Shown: positions 42,460 to 52,497, numbered from the stretch's first letter. The stretch is DNA of 64,000 nt from JAGLOK01 sp963677605 (GCA_963677605.2 CAXXDX010000007.1:372001-436000), one strand, 5' to 3'. A program made the numbers and translations. Notes: a model not told the origin generated them from the letters alone.

Positions 42460-42571
42460 TCCAGCATGGGAATATAGATTTTCCTCAAAGTTTTGAAAAA
42501 CACGAAAAAATCACTTTGTTGATGTGTTTTCATAATTTGTGCTTTAAAACAATTTGTAAAACGACATAACT

Positions 42572-42602
42572 AAACTCCTGAGTTAAACTCAGGAGTTTTT
42601 TG
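42572..42602 (+). terminator. Terminator after the corrinoid gene
   Basis: ACTCCTGAG (42574-42582) and CTCAGGAGT (42588-42596) pair around TTAAA and are followed by a T run. It lies between convergent genes. Confidence 0.85.
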
Positions 42603-42620
42603 ATAGCATGTAGGTTTCGT

Positions 42621-43802
42621 TCAGCTTGGAGGACTTAACAGCTTTTTATAGCTAAGGTCTATCCCTAGTGCGCCGAGTGGCGCTGTTATAAAGATTGCAA
42701 GAACCGCAACGGTTAAGATAAGGTTGCCGGAAGGCACGCCTGCAGCAAGCGGAAGAGCGCCGATGGCGGCCTGAACCGTAGCTTTAGGTATATATGAGAA
42801 CAGGCAAAACACTTTTTCTTTCAGGTTAAGCGGTGATCTCACAAGTGAAATCATAACGCCTATAAGACGTGCGACAAGCGCAATTCCAAGAAGGACAAAA
42901 ACCATGGCGGATACGTTTGTTGCGTAGTTTAAATCCACTGCTGCTCCAACCAGTACAAAAAGCATAAGCTCAGCAGCTACCCATATCTTTGAGAATTTGG
43001 AGGATAGCCTGTGTGCAAGCACAGGATATGTTTTGAGTATCGCAACACCTGCTGCCATTACTGCAAGAAGCCCGGATATGGGAACAACATGCTCAAGAGC
43101 CTCTTCGAGCGTGATAAACAAAAAGGACACACAGAAAATAACTATCACTTTAACTGTGTCTTTCATATGCATTTTCTTAAAGAACCATACAAGCAGAAGC
43201 CCGACTGACGCGCCAAGGATTATTCCCAGAACTATCGAAATCGGTATTTGTACTAGAGCTGCAAGCGAAAAACTTTCACCCTGAAATACTCCCATAAATG
43301 ATGCAAAAAGCACAATTACATAGATGTCATCTACAGAAGCTGCTGCCATTATAAGCTGAGGAACGGATTTATCTTTTCCGTATTCTTCTTTCATTAGCTT
43401 CAGCATGCGGGGGACAATAACAGCGGGAGAGACGGCTGCAAGCACGCAGCCCATTATGGCTGCTTCTACAAGTGGTATGCCAAAAAACAGCGGTGCGAAT
43501 ATCATAACTGCTGCTAGCTCAAATGTTGCAGGAATGAAGCTTAAGAGAATCGCAGGCCGTCCGACTTTTTTTAAATCCTCAAGGTCGAGAGCCAGTCCTG
43601 CCCGCGTGAGGATTACTATAAGCGAAAGCTTTCGAAGTTCTGATGATATAGCGAGTATCTGCCCGTCAATCAGGTTTAACACATAAGGGCCAAGAACTAT
43701 GCCTGTTATAAGCATTCCTATAAGGCCGGGTAGGTGAAGTCTTTTAAATATATGGTTTAATGTCATCGCGCATAAAAATATCAGCGCAAGGCTTGTCAGC
43801 AT
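42621..43802 (-). CDS. Cation:proton antiporter, CPA family
   Basis: The 393-residue membrane protein has about 11-12 spans and the features of sodium/proton (or potassium/proton) exchangers: LIGMLITGIVLGPYVLNLI, LSLIVILTRAGLALDLEDLK, a central AAASVDDIYVIVLFASF segment with paired acidic residues, and GVPSGNLILTVAVLAIF. It lacks the RCK/TrkA-N tail of KefB-type proteins. Single gene, convergent with the corrinoid unit, with no obvious regulatory partner. Confidence 0.88.
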   Translation of the reverse strand: MLTSLALIFLCAMTLNHIFKRLHLPGLIGMLITGIVLGPYVLNLIDGQILAISSELRKLSLIVILTRAGLALDLEDLKKVGRPAILLSFIPATFELAAVMIFAPLFFGIPLVEAAIMGCVLAAVSPAVIVPRMLKLMKEEYGKDKSVPQLIMAAASVDDIYVIVLFASFMGVFQGESFSLAALVQIPISIVLGIILGASVGLLLVWFFKKMHMKDTVKVIVIFCVSFLFITLEEALEHVVPISGLLAVMAAGVAILKTYPVLAHRLSSKFSKIWVAAELMLFVLVGAAVDLNYATNVSAMVFVLLGIALVARLIGVMISLVRSPLNLKEKVFCLFSYIPKATVQAAIGALPLAAGVPSGNLILTVAVLAIFITAPLGALGIDLSYKKLLSPPS

Positions 43803-43853
43803 AGTTGTCTCCTTGTTTGTTTCCTAAATTCTATATAATTATTAGGATTGTTT

Positions 43854-44447
43854 CTATTCTTTTCTTAAATAACCGTTTTCAACACATTCATCAAGCAGTG
43901 ACTCCACATAGTCCCAAAGAGGCGGACATCCTTCCTTGATTTTGGCTTTATTTACATTGACAACCTGCTCGTATGAAATATCATGTGTTACCCACGAATG
44001 TCCTTCAGTATAATAGTTTTGTATGGTTGGCTCTGCACGGTCAATTGCAGCGGCAAACTTAGCTTCGGGAGTTTTTCGCTCTTCAAACTCCTGCCAGAGG
44101 GATATGAAATCCTCTTTCATGTCCTGAGGCAGCATTCCGTATATACGCTCCGCACATTCCATTTCGCGAGCCTCTTTTTCGGCAGCGGCTGTTTGGTCGT
44201 AGACTATAAAATCTCCGCCGTCGATTTCGACGATATCGTGAATTAACACCATTTTAATAACGCGGAAGACATCCACCTTTTCGCCCGATTGTTCATTTAA
44301 AGCAAGAGCCATCATGGCAAGGTGCCAAGAATGCTCGGCATCATTTTCATAGCGAGAATCGTCAAAAAGGCGGGTCTTTCTAAAAATAGATTTTATCTTG
44401 TCGATTTCATAGATAAACTGCATTTGCTGCAAAAATCTTTTATTCAT
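43854..44447 (-). CDS. HD-domain phosphohydrolase (YfbR/HDDC2-like)
   Basis: The 197-residue protein has the metal-binding HD pattern: NDAEHSWHLAMMALAL with the first His, VLIHDIVEIDGGDF with the H-D pair, and a late Asp in AAIDRAEPTIQN. This arrangement matches 5'-deoxynucleotidases of the HDDC2/YfbR group, which act on nucleoside monophosphates. It is divergent from the hemolysin III gene. Confidence 0.88.
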   Translation of the reverse strand: MNKRFLQQMQFIYEIDKIKSIFRKTRLFDDSRYENDAEHSWHLAMMALALNEQSGEKVDVFRVIKMVLIHDIVEIDGGDFIVYDQTAAAEKEAREMECAERIYGMLPQDMKEDFISLWQEFEERKTPEAKFAAAIDRAEPTIQNYYTEGHSWVTHDISYEQVVNVNKAKIKEGCPPLWDYVESLLDECVENGYLRKE

Positions 44448-44555
44448 AATATACCTCTTTTGTTGGATATTATACCATATACCAAAGGTTTAGTGACAAG
44501 CACTGCATCTTTTTTAAATATTACCTTGACAGATAGAGTAATAAGATATAACATT

Positions 44556-44572
44556 ACTATATCAGATATAGT
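44556..44572. promoter_or_regulatory. Dyad in the HD / hemolysin III intergenic region
   Basis: ACTATATC (44556-44563) and GATATAGT (44565-44572) form a perfect eight-base dyad with one central A, 42 bases before the hemolysin III start. A TTGACA hexamer lies a short way upstream. It is probably an operator for an unlinked repressor. Confidence 0.45.
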
Positions 44573-44613
44573 AAACACGCAGAGTAATTCTGCTTAAAAT
44601 TTAGAGGTGTTCT

Positions 44614-45276
44614 ATGGGAAAGTTAAAAACAGGAAATCATACACTGACCAAAAGCGAAGAGATCGCAAATGTCATAACACACGGTGTCGGTGCGGCACTC
44701 AGCATATCGGCACTCACGCTGCTTATAATAACAGCAATTCAGCATGGCGACACAGCTGACATTCTTGGAGCCATAATCTTTGGCGTCAGCATGTTCTTTT
44801 TATACCTGATGTCGACATTATGCCATGCGTTTGCAAGAACCGGCGGATTAATACGAAAAGTATTTCATATACTGGATCACAGTGGAGTTTACGTATTGAT
44901 AGCAGGTACATACACACCTTTTTGTATAACCATGATAGGCGGAACAAAAGGTTATATAATACTTGCTGTGCAGTGGTCTCTTGCACTGTTTGGCATAATA
45001 ATGCGCAGCGTATTCTACAATAAATATATCCCCGTGCATGTGGTTATATATCTTCTTATGGGATGGATGATTGCTTTCTTTATTAAGTCGATATATCCGC
45101 TTGTAGCACCTGCTGGACTTATGTTTTTATTCCTTGGAGGAATATTCTACACAATAGGTGTTATTTTTTATTCGTTCCGTTTGTTTAAGTTCCATCATAT
45201 GATCTGGCATCTTTGCGTGCTGGGTGGGACGGTATGCCACTTTTTTGCGATTTATCTATATGTGCTTCCGCAATAA
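44614..45276 (+). CDS. Hemolysin III family (PAQR-like) membrane protein
   Basis: A 220-residue seven-span protein of the HlyIII/YqfA family: EEIANVITHGVGAALS, LMSTLCHAFA, LDHSGVYVLIAGTYTPFC and the terminal MIWHLCVLGGTVCHFFA. The conserved Ser, Asp and three His residues form the zinc site of this hydrolase-like superfamily. The real function in bacteria is uncertain despite the name. A GAGGTG site precedes the ATG, and the hairpin at 45299-45322 ends the unit. Confidence 0.92.
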   Translation: MGKLKTGNHTLTKSEEIANVITHGVGAALSISALTLLIITAIQHGDTADILGAIIFGVSMFFLYLMSTLCHAFARTGGLIRKVFHILDHSGVYVLIAGTYTPFCITMIGGTKGYIILAVQWSLALFGIIMRSVFYNKYIPVHVVIYLLMGWMIAFFIKSIYPLVAPAGLMFLFLGGIFYTIGVIFYSFRLFKFHHMIWHLCVLGGTVCHFFAIYLYVLPQ

Positions 45277-45298
45277 CTTTTAATATACTGTTAATACG

Positions 45299-45326
45299 AA
45301 AGGCGCTGTACAAAGCGCCTTTTTTT
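45299..45326 (+). terminator. Terminator after the hemolysin III gene
   Basis: AAAGGCGC and GCGCCTTT arms between 45299 and 45322, followed by a T run. Confidence 0.85.
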
Positions 45327-45355
45327 AATGTTATAATATAGTAGAAGGTGGTAAC

Positions 45356-47116
45356 ATGACACAGGAGTTACACAGCAGAAATTTTGTTTTTATAGATGAT
45401 GCCGACAAAGCACAGAAAGCTTTGCGCGGCTTTTTTGATGCAGATGTATTGGGTGTGGATACTGAAACCACGGGATTGGATCCGCATACCGACAAACTCC
45501 GTCTTTTGCAGATAGCTGCGGAAGGCCGGACAACCTTAGTGCTGGACTGTTTTGAGATATTGCCTGATTGCACTGATGTGCTTAACGAACTTTTGGGCGG
45601 CAATGAAGTAAAAGTGTTTCAAAACTGCAATTTTGATATAAAGTTTTTAAGGAAAAACGGAATTAACATAAAAGGCCCGGTTTTTGACACTATGCTGGCA
45701 GGGCAGATATTAAGAACATCGGCTGGATCGAGGCGAGCAGGGCTTGGTTCGCTTGTCGAGCATTACCTTGGATTTATCCTGCCAAAGGAAGAACAGCTGA
45801 GTGATTTTTCGGGAAAGCTTACACAAAGTCAGATGCAGTATGCAGCGAGTGATGCTTCAGTGCTTCTTTCTCTTCGGCGCGAGATGATAGCACATATAAA
45901 AGAAAATGCGCTGATAGAGTGCGCTAGGCTTGAGTTCGCATGCGCATATGCCGTTGCGGATATGGAATACTATGGCATTAATCTTGACCTTGAAAAGTGG
46001 AGTGCGCTTCAAAGCGAATATGAGAAGATGCAAAGCGATGCTATGGAGGAGCTTTATCCGTATACGGGATTTCCGACTGTGCAGATGGGATTTTTCGGAG
46101 AAGAAGTTCGTCAGGAACTGAATCTTGACAGCAACAAACAGGTACTTGAGCTTTTGCATAAGAATAAAATAATGGTTCAAAGCACTTCGAAGCATGAATT
46201 GATGCAGCATGCCGATAAGCCGATAATTCAATCGTTGTTTAAATATAGGCATGCAAAAAAGGCGCTGTCTTCATTTATATATTCTCTTCCTAGACAGATT
46301 AATAAAGCTACCGGCAGACTTCACCCCGACTACATGCAAAACGGAGCATACAGCGGAAGGATGAGTTGCAGCGATCCGAACATTCAGCAGATACCACGGG
46401 ACAAGGAGTTTCGCGAGTGTTTTTCAGCCCCTTCTGGAAGAAAGCTGGTAATAGCTGACTATTCACAGATTGAGCTTCGCGTAATTGCTCAGATATCAGG
46501 GGATGAACGAATGATTGAGGCATATAAAAACGGAGAGGATTTGCACAAACTTACTGCGTCTCTTATATCAGGAAAAGATATGAAGGATGTGACTAAGGAA
46601 GAAAGACAGGCGGCGAAGGCTGTAAACTTCGGGCTGGTTTTCGGAATGGGAGCAGCAGGGCTTCAAAACTATGCTGCTGATGTGTATGGTGTAAGCATGA
46701 CACTGGACGAAGCCAATCTTTTCAGGATGCGTTTTTTCAGAGGATATAAGGGTGTGGAGGCTTGGCATAAGCAAATAAACCGCACTTCAAACTCAATTTC
46801 ACGCACACTGGCAGGAAGAAAGTTTATTTTTACTGAAAACACGGCACCGTCTTCAAGGTATAACACGCCTGTTCAAGGCTCGGCTGCCGATATTTTAAAG
46901 AACGCTCTCGGTATGCTTCATGTAAAGCTTATTGATAAAGATGCATTTATAGTTGCTGCCGTACACGATGAAATAGTCATCGAATGCAGCGAGGAAAACG
47001 CTCAGGATATAGCTCTGTTGTTAAAAGAGACAATGGAGGAAGCAGGAGCGAAATATGTTAAAGATTTGCCTATAGTCGCTGAAGCAGGTGTTGCTGACAG
47101 CTGGGCGGAAAAATAG
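45356..47116 (+). CDS. DNA polymerase I-like protein: 3'-5' exonuclease plus polymerase
   Basis: The 586-residue enzyme has a DnaQ-like 3'-5' exonuclease domain (about 1-190: DTETTGLDP, NCNFDIKFL and YAASDASVLL, with all acidic ligands) and a family A polymerase domain (about 200-586: DYSQIELRVIAQISGD, KAVNFGLVFGMGAAG and VAAVHDEIVIEC). The 5' nuclease domain of cellular PolA is missing. Such Klenow-like proteins occur in phages and as secondary polymerases in some clostridia. Nothing else phage-like lies nearby. A GGTGG site precedes the ATG. Confidence 0.92.
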   Translation: MTQELHSRNFVFIDDADKAQKALRGFFDADVLGVDTETTGLDPHTDKLRLLQIAAEGRTTLVLDCFEILPDCTDVLNELLGGNEVKVFQNCNFDIKFLRKNGINIKGPVFDTMLAGQILRTSAGSRRAGLGSLVEHYLGFILPKEEQLSDFSGKLTQSQMQYAASDASVLLSLRREMIAHIKENALIECARLEFACAYAVADMEYYGINLDLEKWSALQSEYEKMQSDAMEELYPYTGFPTVQMGFFGEEVRQELNLDSNKQVLELLHKNKIMVQSTSKHELMQHADKPIIQSLFKYRHAKKALSSFIYSLPRQINKATGRLHPDYMQNGAYSGRMSCSDPNIQQIPRDKEFRECFSAPSGRKLVIADYSQIELRVIAQISGDERMIEAYKNGEDLHKLTASLISGKDMKDVTKEERQAAKAVNFGLVFGMGAAGLQNYAADVYGVSMTLDEANLFRMRFFRGYKGVEAWHKQINRTSNSISRTLAGRKFIFTENTAPSSRYNTPVQGSAADILKNALGMLHVKLIDKDAFIVAAVHDEIVIECSEENAQDIALLLKETMEEAGAKYVKDLPIVAEAGVADSWAEK

Positions 47117-47680
47117 CTAAATAATTTTACCTTCTTTATACCCTTCACCGATTATTTCGCCAATTGAGTAATAATAGTTATCCAGACTGTAGATAAGAGG
47201 ATTAAGCTTTTTCATATCGGCGATTTTTGTTTTGCTGCCGACTTTTTCGGTATAAATTTCATCTATAAATGTTTCCATAACTTCCGCTATAAAGATATGA
47301 CGGTTCTTTATTGTCACATCATGAATCACTTTGCATTCAAGGTTCACGGGGCATTCGTCTATTAATGGAGTGCCATGCGGTCCTTTTGAGTTTGAAAAAA
47401 GTTTTGATTTATCGGTGTTTTTTCCCGAATGAATTCCGCAGTAGTCAGCTTTAGCCATCATTTCTGTGTTTGGGATATTGATGCTGAAAAACTTGGTATC
47501 CTTAATCCCTGCAGTTGTATGATGGTTTGTGTTAAGAGATATAGTTACAAGAGGCGTGCCTATTCCCATAATGGCGACATCGCCGACTTCTGTATAATTT
47601 ATACTTCCATCTACATATGTTCCTATAAGTACAATAGGCACAGGGTAAATAAGAGGAATAGTGCCGAGTGATATTTTCAT
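47117..47680 (-). CDS. Flavin reductase-like FMN-binding protein
   Basis: The 187-residue protein belongs to the split-barrel flavoreductase family: an N-terminal strand set (PVPIVLIGTYVDGSINYTEV, a TPLVTISLNTNHHT segment), FFSINIPNTEMMAKADYCG, and a central HGTPLIDECPVNLECKV. It would bind FMN and act in electron transfer. ATG 47680 follows GGAGG by five bases and replaces a longer frame that starts at 47713. It lies just before the RelA/SpoT-like gene on the same strand. Confidence 0.85.
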   Translation of the reverse strand: MKISLGTIPLIYPVPIVLIGTYVDGSINYTEVGDVAIMGIGTPLVTISLNTNHHTTAGIKDTKFFSINIPNTEMMAKADYCGIHSGKNTDKSKLFSNSKGPHGTPLIDECPVNLECKVIHDVTIKNRHIFIAEVMETFIDEIYTEKVGSKTKIADMKKLNPLIYSLDNYYYSIGEIIGEGYKEGKII

Positions 47681-47727
47681 AATGCCTCCGGTATAGATTA
47701 TAATTTCATACAAAAGTTATTGAAAAA

Positions 47728-48717
47728 CTAGTCAACGAGATCATTTTGGAATCTTGAAAGATGCTCATACGGCAGAATGAGCCTTCCGCGGTACAGTCCG
47801 CAGCCATCGTTTATAAGCGAATTGTTTACGGCAGAAAACATATTTACATCAATCTTTGACAGCTCAAGCTCCTGAAGCATGATGCCTCTTTCGTATGCGT
47901 CATCGAAATATTTGTTTTTACCCTTAGCAATAGCATCGCGTCTGGCTCTTTGGCTTTCCTGCTGCTTTTTGTAACCAAAATGATTTGCCGGTCCGATTTC
48001 AGCAAAATCATCCATTTCTTTTGTGCGAAGCTGGACTTCCACATAGCAGCGCGCAATGCTGTCATAAAAGGTGATGTGAAGAGACTGATAGTCGTTTGGA
48101 GTTGAGTTTACAATATAATCCCTATAATATGGGCTGATACTTTCTTTTAAAAGAGGGGAGCTTTCGTGATCCGGCAAAGAGGACATTTCGGCAGTAAACC
48201 CGCGTTCCTCAAGAAATTCCGGAAGCTTGTTTGCTACATCGTATAAATATTTTTTCTCTTCTTCCGCCCGGTTTTGTCCCTTTTTTAGATGACATTTAGG
48301 AAGAGATATCACAATTCTATATGCAATAAGGTCGCGAAAACAGCTTAAATAATTTTTAAGCTCAGGAACAGATGGGTATTTGCCGTGCTCTATAAAATAC
48401 TCATAAATGTATTCTGCAATGTATCCGTTAAATTTCGACTCTGCGCGTATCAATGATTTGATGCGCCCTTTAAAAGTGAAGGCAAGAAAAGGATAGTCAT
48501 TTGCCATCAGCTTATAAAACTCGCGTATCCTCTGAGACTGGGAAGTTAAAAAGTCATTGTGCTGCAAAAGTTCTGCAATTTGAAGCAGAAAATTGCAGTG
48601 AACAAGCTCAATCTGGTTGTGAGTTTCTTTTGCGGATGTTTTTAAATCCTCAGCATATCTTTGTAAAATCTTAAGGACTGTATCTCCTGAATACAGATAA
48701 TCGTTTAGTTTTATCAT
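47728..48717 (-). CDS. RelA/SpoT synthetase-domain protein
   Basis: The 329 residues contain a (p)ppGpp synthetase-like nucleotidyltransferase in the centre (about 80-245): FTFKGRIKSLIRAESKFNGY, DLIAYRIVISLPKCH, TPNDYQSLHITFYD and YVEVQLRTKEMDDFAE, where Y-Q-S-L-H and E-V-Q-L-R-T are the family marks. It lacks the HD hydrolase, TGS and ACT domains, so it is a small alarmone synthetase type, with helical extensions on both sides. Product and regulation are not proved. Confidence 0.85.
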   Translation of the reverse strand: MIKLNDYLYSGDTVLKILQRYAEDLKTSAKETHNQIELVHCNFLLQIAELLQHNDFLTSQSQRIREFYKLMANDYPFLAFTFKGRIKSLIRAESKFNGYIAEYIYEYFIEHGKYPSVPELKNYLSCFRDLIAYRIVISLPKCHLKKGQNRAEEEKKYLYDVANKLPEFLEERGFTAEMSSLPDHESSPLLKESISPYYRDYIVNSTPNDYQSLHITFYDSIARCYVEVQLRTKEMDDFAEIGPANHFGYKKQQESQRARRDAIAKGKNKYFDDAYERGIMLQELELSKIDVNMFSAVNNSLINDGCGLYRGRLILPYEHLSRFQNDLVD

Positions 48718-48865
48718 TTTCGGCTCTTTCTGTTAACTTCACATTATGTCATGTCCGATTGTGAACAGATGTTATTTCTGTTTTCATAAGGAATTATACC
48801 ACAAAAGCAACACAGTTTTGCTTCCATATACAATAGTGTAAAGATAATAAATCTATTTCTCTAAA

Positions 48866-50119
48866 TTAATTCTGCTGTTTATAATCTCTGGGTGAGCACC
48901 CCAAAACTTTTTTAAACACAGTGCTGTAATATGCCGAGTTGCTGAAGCCAAACATAAAAGCTATCTCACTTATGCTATACTTTTTAGAGCTTATAAGATA
49001 TAAAGACTCTTTTATTTTTATTTCATTTATATAATCGGTTACTGTTTTACCAAGCTCTTTTTTGAAAACTCTGCTTAAATGTTCTTTGCTTATATTGAGG
49101 TTTTCTGCAATCTCGTGAAGATTTATGGGCTGTGTGATGTTTTTTCTTATAATTACGAGTGCACTCTTAACCAGAGGAGAGTATTTGCTGAGTGAATATT
49201 CCCGCACAGAAGAAGCATATTCTTTTGCCAGTTCCCCTGCTAGGTAAAGCACACCATCAACCTTCTTCTGAGCCTCTATTGCAATAGCATATTTAGTGGA
49301 TATGCTGTGTGCCAAATGTACGTTTAAGCCGCCCCTGATAGCAGCGCGGGCTGCAACGGAGTTTAGTGTTATGGTAAGGTTTTTTGCATCCCTTATAGGG
49401 TCATATTTATTTCTTGAAGGAATATTTATCTGTTCATAAGAAAGGTTTGTTAAATCTTTTACACCGTCCACATTTCCTGTTTCAATAGCTTTTAACAGCT
49501 CATTTTCTCTTTTATAATTCTGCTCAACAAAGTCGTACTGCTCAAATTTATTTGAATATTGATTTTTCTGCGGAAGGCGGCTTCTTTTTGTATCGTATAT
49601 TATGGAAGGTTCAACATATTTGCTGCTTAAAAAATTGTAGTATATAAATGAAATATTGGAAATTTCGTCATTATTATACAGCGGCAGTTTGCTGTAATAG
49701 TTTTCAAAAATAGCAAGGTTATCGATGGAAAGATGCATGCTGTGGCCAAGATATTTTATTTCGTCTTTTTTTATTTTTTCATTTAAAAACGGCCCCATTG
49801 AAACTATACATTTTTCTTCTGAAAGAAGTATAATCAAGTATGCCATTTTAAGCTCGTCGTGAAATATTACTACGTTATTGTTTTTACTGTCTGAATATTT
49901 ATCAAATATCTTTAACGTGTTTTTATTTATGCGTTCCTCAACAAATTTAGGCGTGCTGAAGTGTGAAAAAGTGGTGGTTTCCATAGTTTCGGCATCAAGT
50001 ACAGCGATATTTGAGTTGTTAATAACCATGAGCTTTTTACATGCGTTTATTATCTCTTCAATCAAAAATATCACCTTCGATACTAAAATACTTCTACATA
50101 TATCAATATTATATAGCAA
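48866..50119 (-). CDS. AraC family regulator, divergent from beta-galactosidase
   Basis: The 417-residue protein has a long N-terminal sensor region (about 1-310) with no recognised fold, then the double HTH (VIIRKNITQPINLHEIAENL and KYSISEIAFMFGFSNSAYYS). The C-terminal half also contains SVAARAAIRGGLNVHLAHSI, which is common in YSIRK-type AraC regulators. It is divergent from the GH2 gene, whose start is only about 75 bases away, so both promoters overlap and the GH2 and permease genes are likely targets. Confidence 0.88.
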   Translation of the reverse strand: MLYNIDICRSILVSKVIFLIEEIINACKKLMVINNSNIAVLDAETMETTTFSHFSTPKFVEERINKNTLKIFDKYSDSKNNNVVIFHDELKMAYLIILLSEEKCIVSMGPFLNEKIKKDEIKYLGHSMHLSIDNLAIFENYYSKLPLYNNDEISNISFIYYNFLSSKYVEPSIIYDTKRSRLPQKNQYSNKFEQYDFVEQNYKRENELLKAIETGNVDGVKDLTNLSYEQINIPSRNKYDPIRDAKNLTITLNSVAARAAIRGGLNVHLAHSISTKYAIAIEAQKKVDGVLYLAGELAKEYASSVREYSLSKYSPLVKSALVIIRKNITQPINLHEIAENLNISKEHLSRVFKKELGKTVTDYINEIKIKESLYLISSKKYSISEIAFMFGFSNSAYYSTVFKKVLGCSPRDYKQQN

Positions 50120-50193
50120 TTAGTCAAAATATTAAATGAATAATTTGGTTAGATTAGCTAAAATAAAAGAAAACGAATATGGCGGTACTATAA

Positions 50194-52497
50194 ATGACAA
50201 CAAGATTTAACATAAACAGCAACTGGAATTTCACAAAAAACCAATGTAGTTTTGAAAAATTGGAAAACCAAACGTTTGAAAGCGTCAGCATACCTCACAC
50301 ATGGAACGGAATTGACGGGCAAAACGGCGGAGATGATTATTACAGAGGACAATGCTGGTATACGAAAAATTTTGATTTTAATAAGAAGGCTGACAAAAAA
50401 TATTTCATCGAGTTTGAAGCAGTAAACTCTGTTGCAAACGTATATCTGAACGGAACTCATTTAGGAGAGCACAGAGGCGGTTATTCGGCATTTAGATTTG
50501 AAATTACAGATAATTTAAATAACGGAGAAAATGTTTTGACTGTCTGTGCCGATAACAGTGATTTTGAAGATGTATATCCTCAATTTGCCGACTTCACATT
50601 CTATGGCGGAATTTACAGAGATGTAAACATAATTGAAACTGAAAAAGTGCATTTTGAGCTTATGGACTATGCTTCAAGCGGTGTATACATAAGTCAGCGC
50701 ATGGTTGACACTGGACTGGCTGAGCTGGAAGTTAAAGCACTTATAAACAGTTCCGGAGATGAGAAGGATGTCACTTGCAAAGTAAGGGTTATAGATAAAG
50801 ACGGAAGGCTTGTGGCAGAGGGCAGTCAGGGTGTATTGGTTAAAAATAAAGATAGCGCTGTTGTATTGCTGGATATTGAAAATCCTATCTTGTGGAATGG
50901 GGTAAAAAATCCTTATCTATATACATGTGAAGCAGAGCTTATCGTAGACGGTGAAATAATGGACTATATATCCATTCCGACTGGATTGAGGTTTTTTAGG
51001 TTTGACGGAGATGAAGGGTTTCTGTTAAACGGCGAAAAATGCAAATTAAAAGGAGTAAGCCGCCATCAGGACAGAGAAAATGTAGGAAATGCATTAACGA
51101 AAGAGCATCAGATTGAAGACATGGAGCTTATAAAAGAAGTGGGTGCAAACTCAATCCGTCTTGCGCACTATCAGCATAATCAGTTTTTCTATGACCTTTG
51201 TGATAAAGAGGGCATGGTAATTTGGGCAGAAATTCCTTACATATCAAAAACCGCATCAGTTGAAGACTATGCCGCAAACGCAAAAAGCCAGATGAAAGAG
51301 CTTGTCAAGCAGAATTACAACCACTCATCGATAATTATGTGGGGAGTACAAAATGAGGTTGGCATAATGGCGGGGGAAAGACCTCTGACAGAAATAGTCG
51401 GCAATATGACCAAGGTTGTTAAGGAAATTGACACAACCAGAGTTACAACCCAGGCTCAGGTAATGATGATAAAAGAAGATGATCCTTCAAACTGGGAAAC
51501 AGACATTGTTGCATTTAACCAATATCACGGATGGTATACGGGAAATACTGGCGGTTATGAAAAGTTTATCGATAAATTCAGAAAGGCAAACCCTCATAAA
51601 AGTCTTGGATATTCCGAGTACGGAGCGGAAGGAATAATCAAATGGCATACGGATGATCCGAAAGTTCAGGATTACACAGAAGAATACCATGCCAAATATC
51701 ATGAGGAAGTTTTAGCGACATTTAATAAATATGACTTTGTGTGGGGAAGCTATGTCTGGAACATGTTTGACTTCGGATCAGACATGCGTGATGAAGGCGG
51801 AGTGAAAGGGCGCAACAATAAAGGATTGGTAACGTTTGACAGAAAAATCAAAAAGGACGCTTTTTATTTCTATAAAGCTTCATGGAGCAGTGAGCCGACT
51901 CTTCACATAGCTTCAAAAAGATTTATAGACAGGCATTTGGACAGCATTAAAGTTAAGGTGTATTCAAACCTTGGGGAAGTTACGCTTTATTGTAACGGCG
52001 AGATTTTGGAAACTAAAAAAAGCGACAGAGCAGTGTTTGAATTTGATGTAGATTTAAAAAAGCGCAAAAACACAATTACCGCAAAGGCTGGGGGTTTGGA
52101 AGATACTGCTTTGTTTAAAAAAGTAAGAAAGATGAACAAAAAATATATTCTGCCTGCTTCGGAAAAAGAAAAAGGATTAAATCTGGATTTCTTGGATGAT
52201 AATTCGGATTCCAATGTCCAGAACTGGTTTGACGGTGCTGCTAGCGAGCAGGGGGAAGTACCTGAGCTCAATATTATTGACGGATGCTTTTCTGTTAAAG
52301 ACAAAATAAAAAATATCATGGCAAATGCTGAAGGTGAAGCATTTATGAGGACATACATGAAGCCTTTGGTTGAACACAGTATGTTTAAAATGATGAAGAA
52401 TGCATCACTTAAAGATTTGCAGAACTTCCAGCCTGAGGCACTTCCGGATGCATTGCTGTATAAAATCAATGAAGGCCTGAACAAGATTAAAAAGTAA
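50194..52497 (+). CDS. Glycoside hydrolase family 2, beta-galactosidase type
   Basis: The 767-residue enzyme has the sugar-binding jelly roll (about 1-165), an Ig-like domain (about 170-275), a TIM barrel (about 280-590) and a late Ig-like domain. The acid/base Glu388 is in MWGVQNEVGIM and the nucleophile Glu475 in YSEYGAEGI. No signal peptide, so substrate is imported first, probably by the GPH permease at 52563. The last 67 residues form a helical tail that recurs in the small frame at 54157 (21 identities without gaps). It may be a beta-galactosidase or a beta-glucuronidase; the family alone does not settle it. Confidence 0.9.
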   Translation: MTTRFNINSNWNFTKNQCSFEKLENQTFESVSIPHTWNGIDGQNGGDDYYRGQCWYTKNFDFNKKADKKYFIEFEAVNSVANVYLNGTHLGEHRGGYSAFRFEITDNLNNGENVLTVCADNSDFEDVYPQFADFTFYGGIYRDVNIIETEKVHFELMDYASSGVYISQRMVDTGLAELEVKALINSSGDEKDVTCKVRVIDKDGRLVAEGSQGVLVKNKDSAVVLLDIENPILWNGVKNPYLYTCEAELIVDGEIMDYISIPTGLRFFRFDGDEGFLLNGEKCKLKGVSRHQDRENVGNALTKEHQIEDMELIKEVGANSIRLAHYQHNQFFYDLCDKEGMVIWAEIPYISKTASVEDYAANAKSQMKELVKQNYNHSSIIMWGVQNEVGIMAGERPLTEIVGNMTKVVKEIDTTRVTTQAQVMMIKEDDPSNWETDIVAFNQYHGWYTGNTGGYEKFIDKFRKANPHKSLGYSEYGAEGIIKWHTDDPKVQDYTEEYHAKYHEEVLATFNKYDFVWGSYVWNMFDFGSDMRDEGGVKGRNNKGLVTFDRKIKKDAFYFYKASWSSEPTLHIASKRFIDRHLDSIKVKVYSNLGEVTLYCNGEILETKKSDRAVFEFDVDLKKRKNTITAKAGGLEDTALFKKVRKMNKKYILPASEKEKGLNLDFLDDNSDSNVQNWFDGAASEQGEVPELNIIDGCFSVKDKIKNIMANAEGEAFMRTYMKPLVEHSMFKMMKNASLKDLQNFQPEALPDALLYKINEGLNKIKK

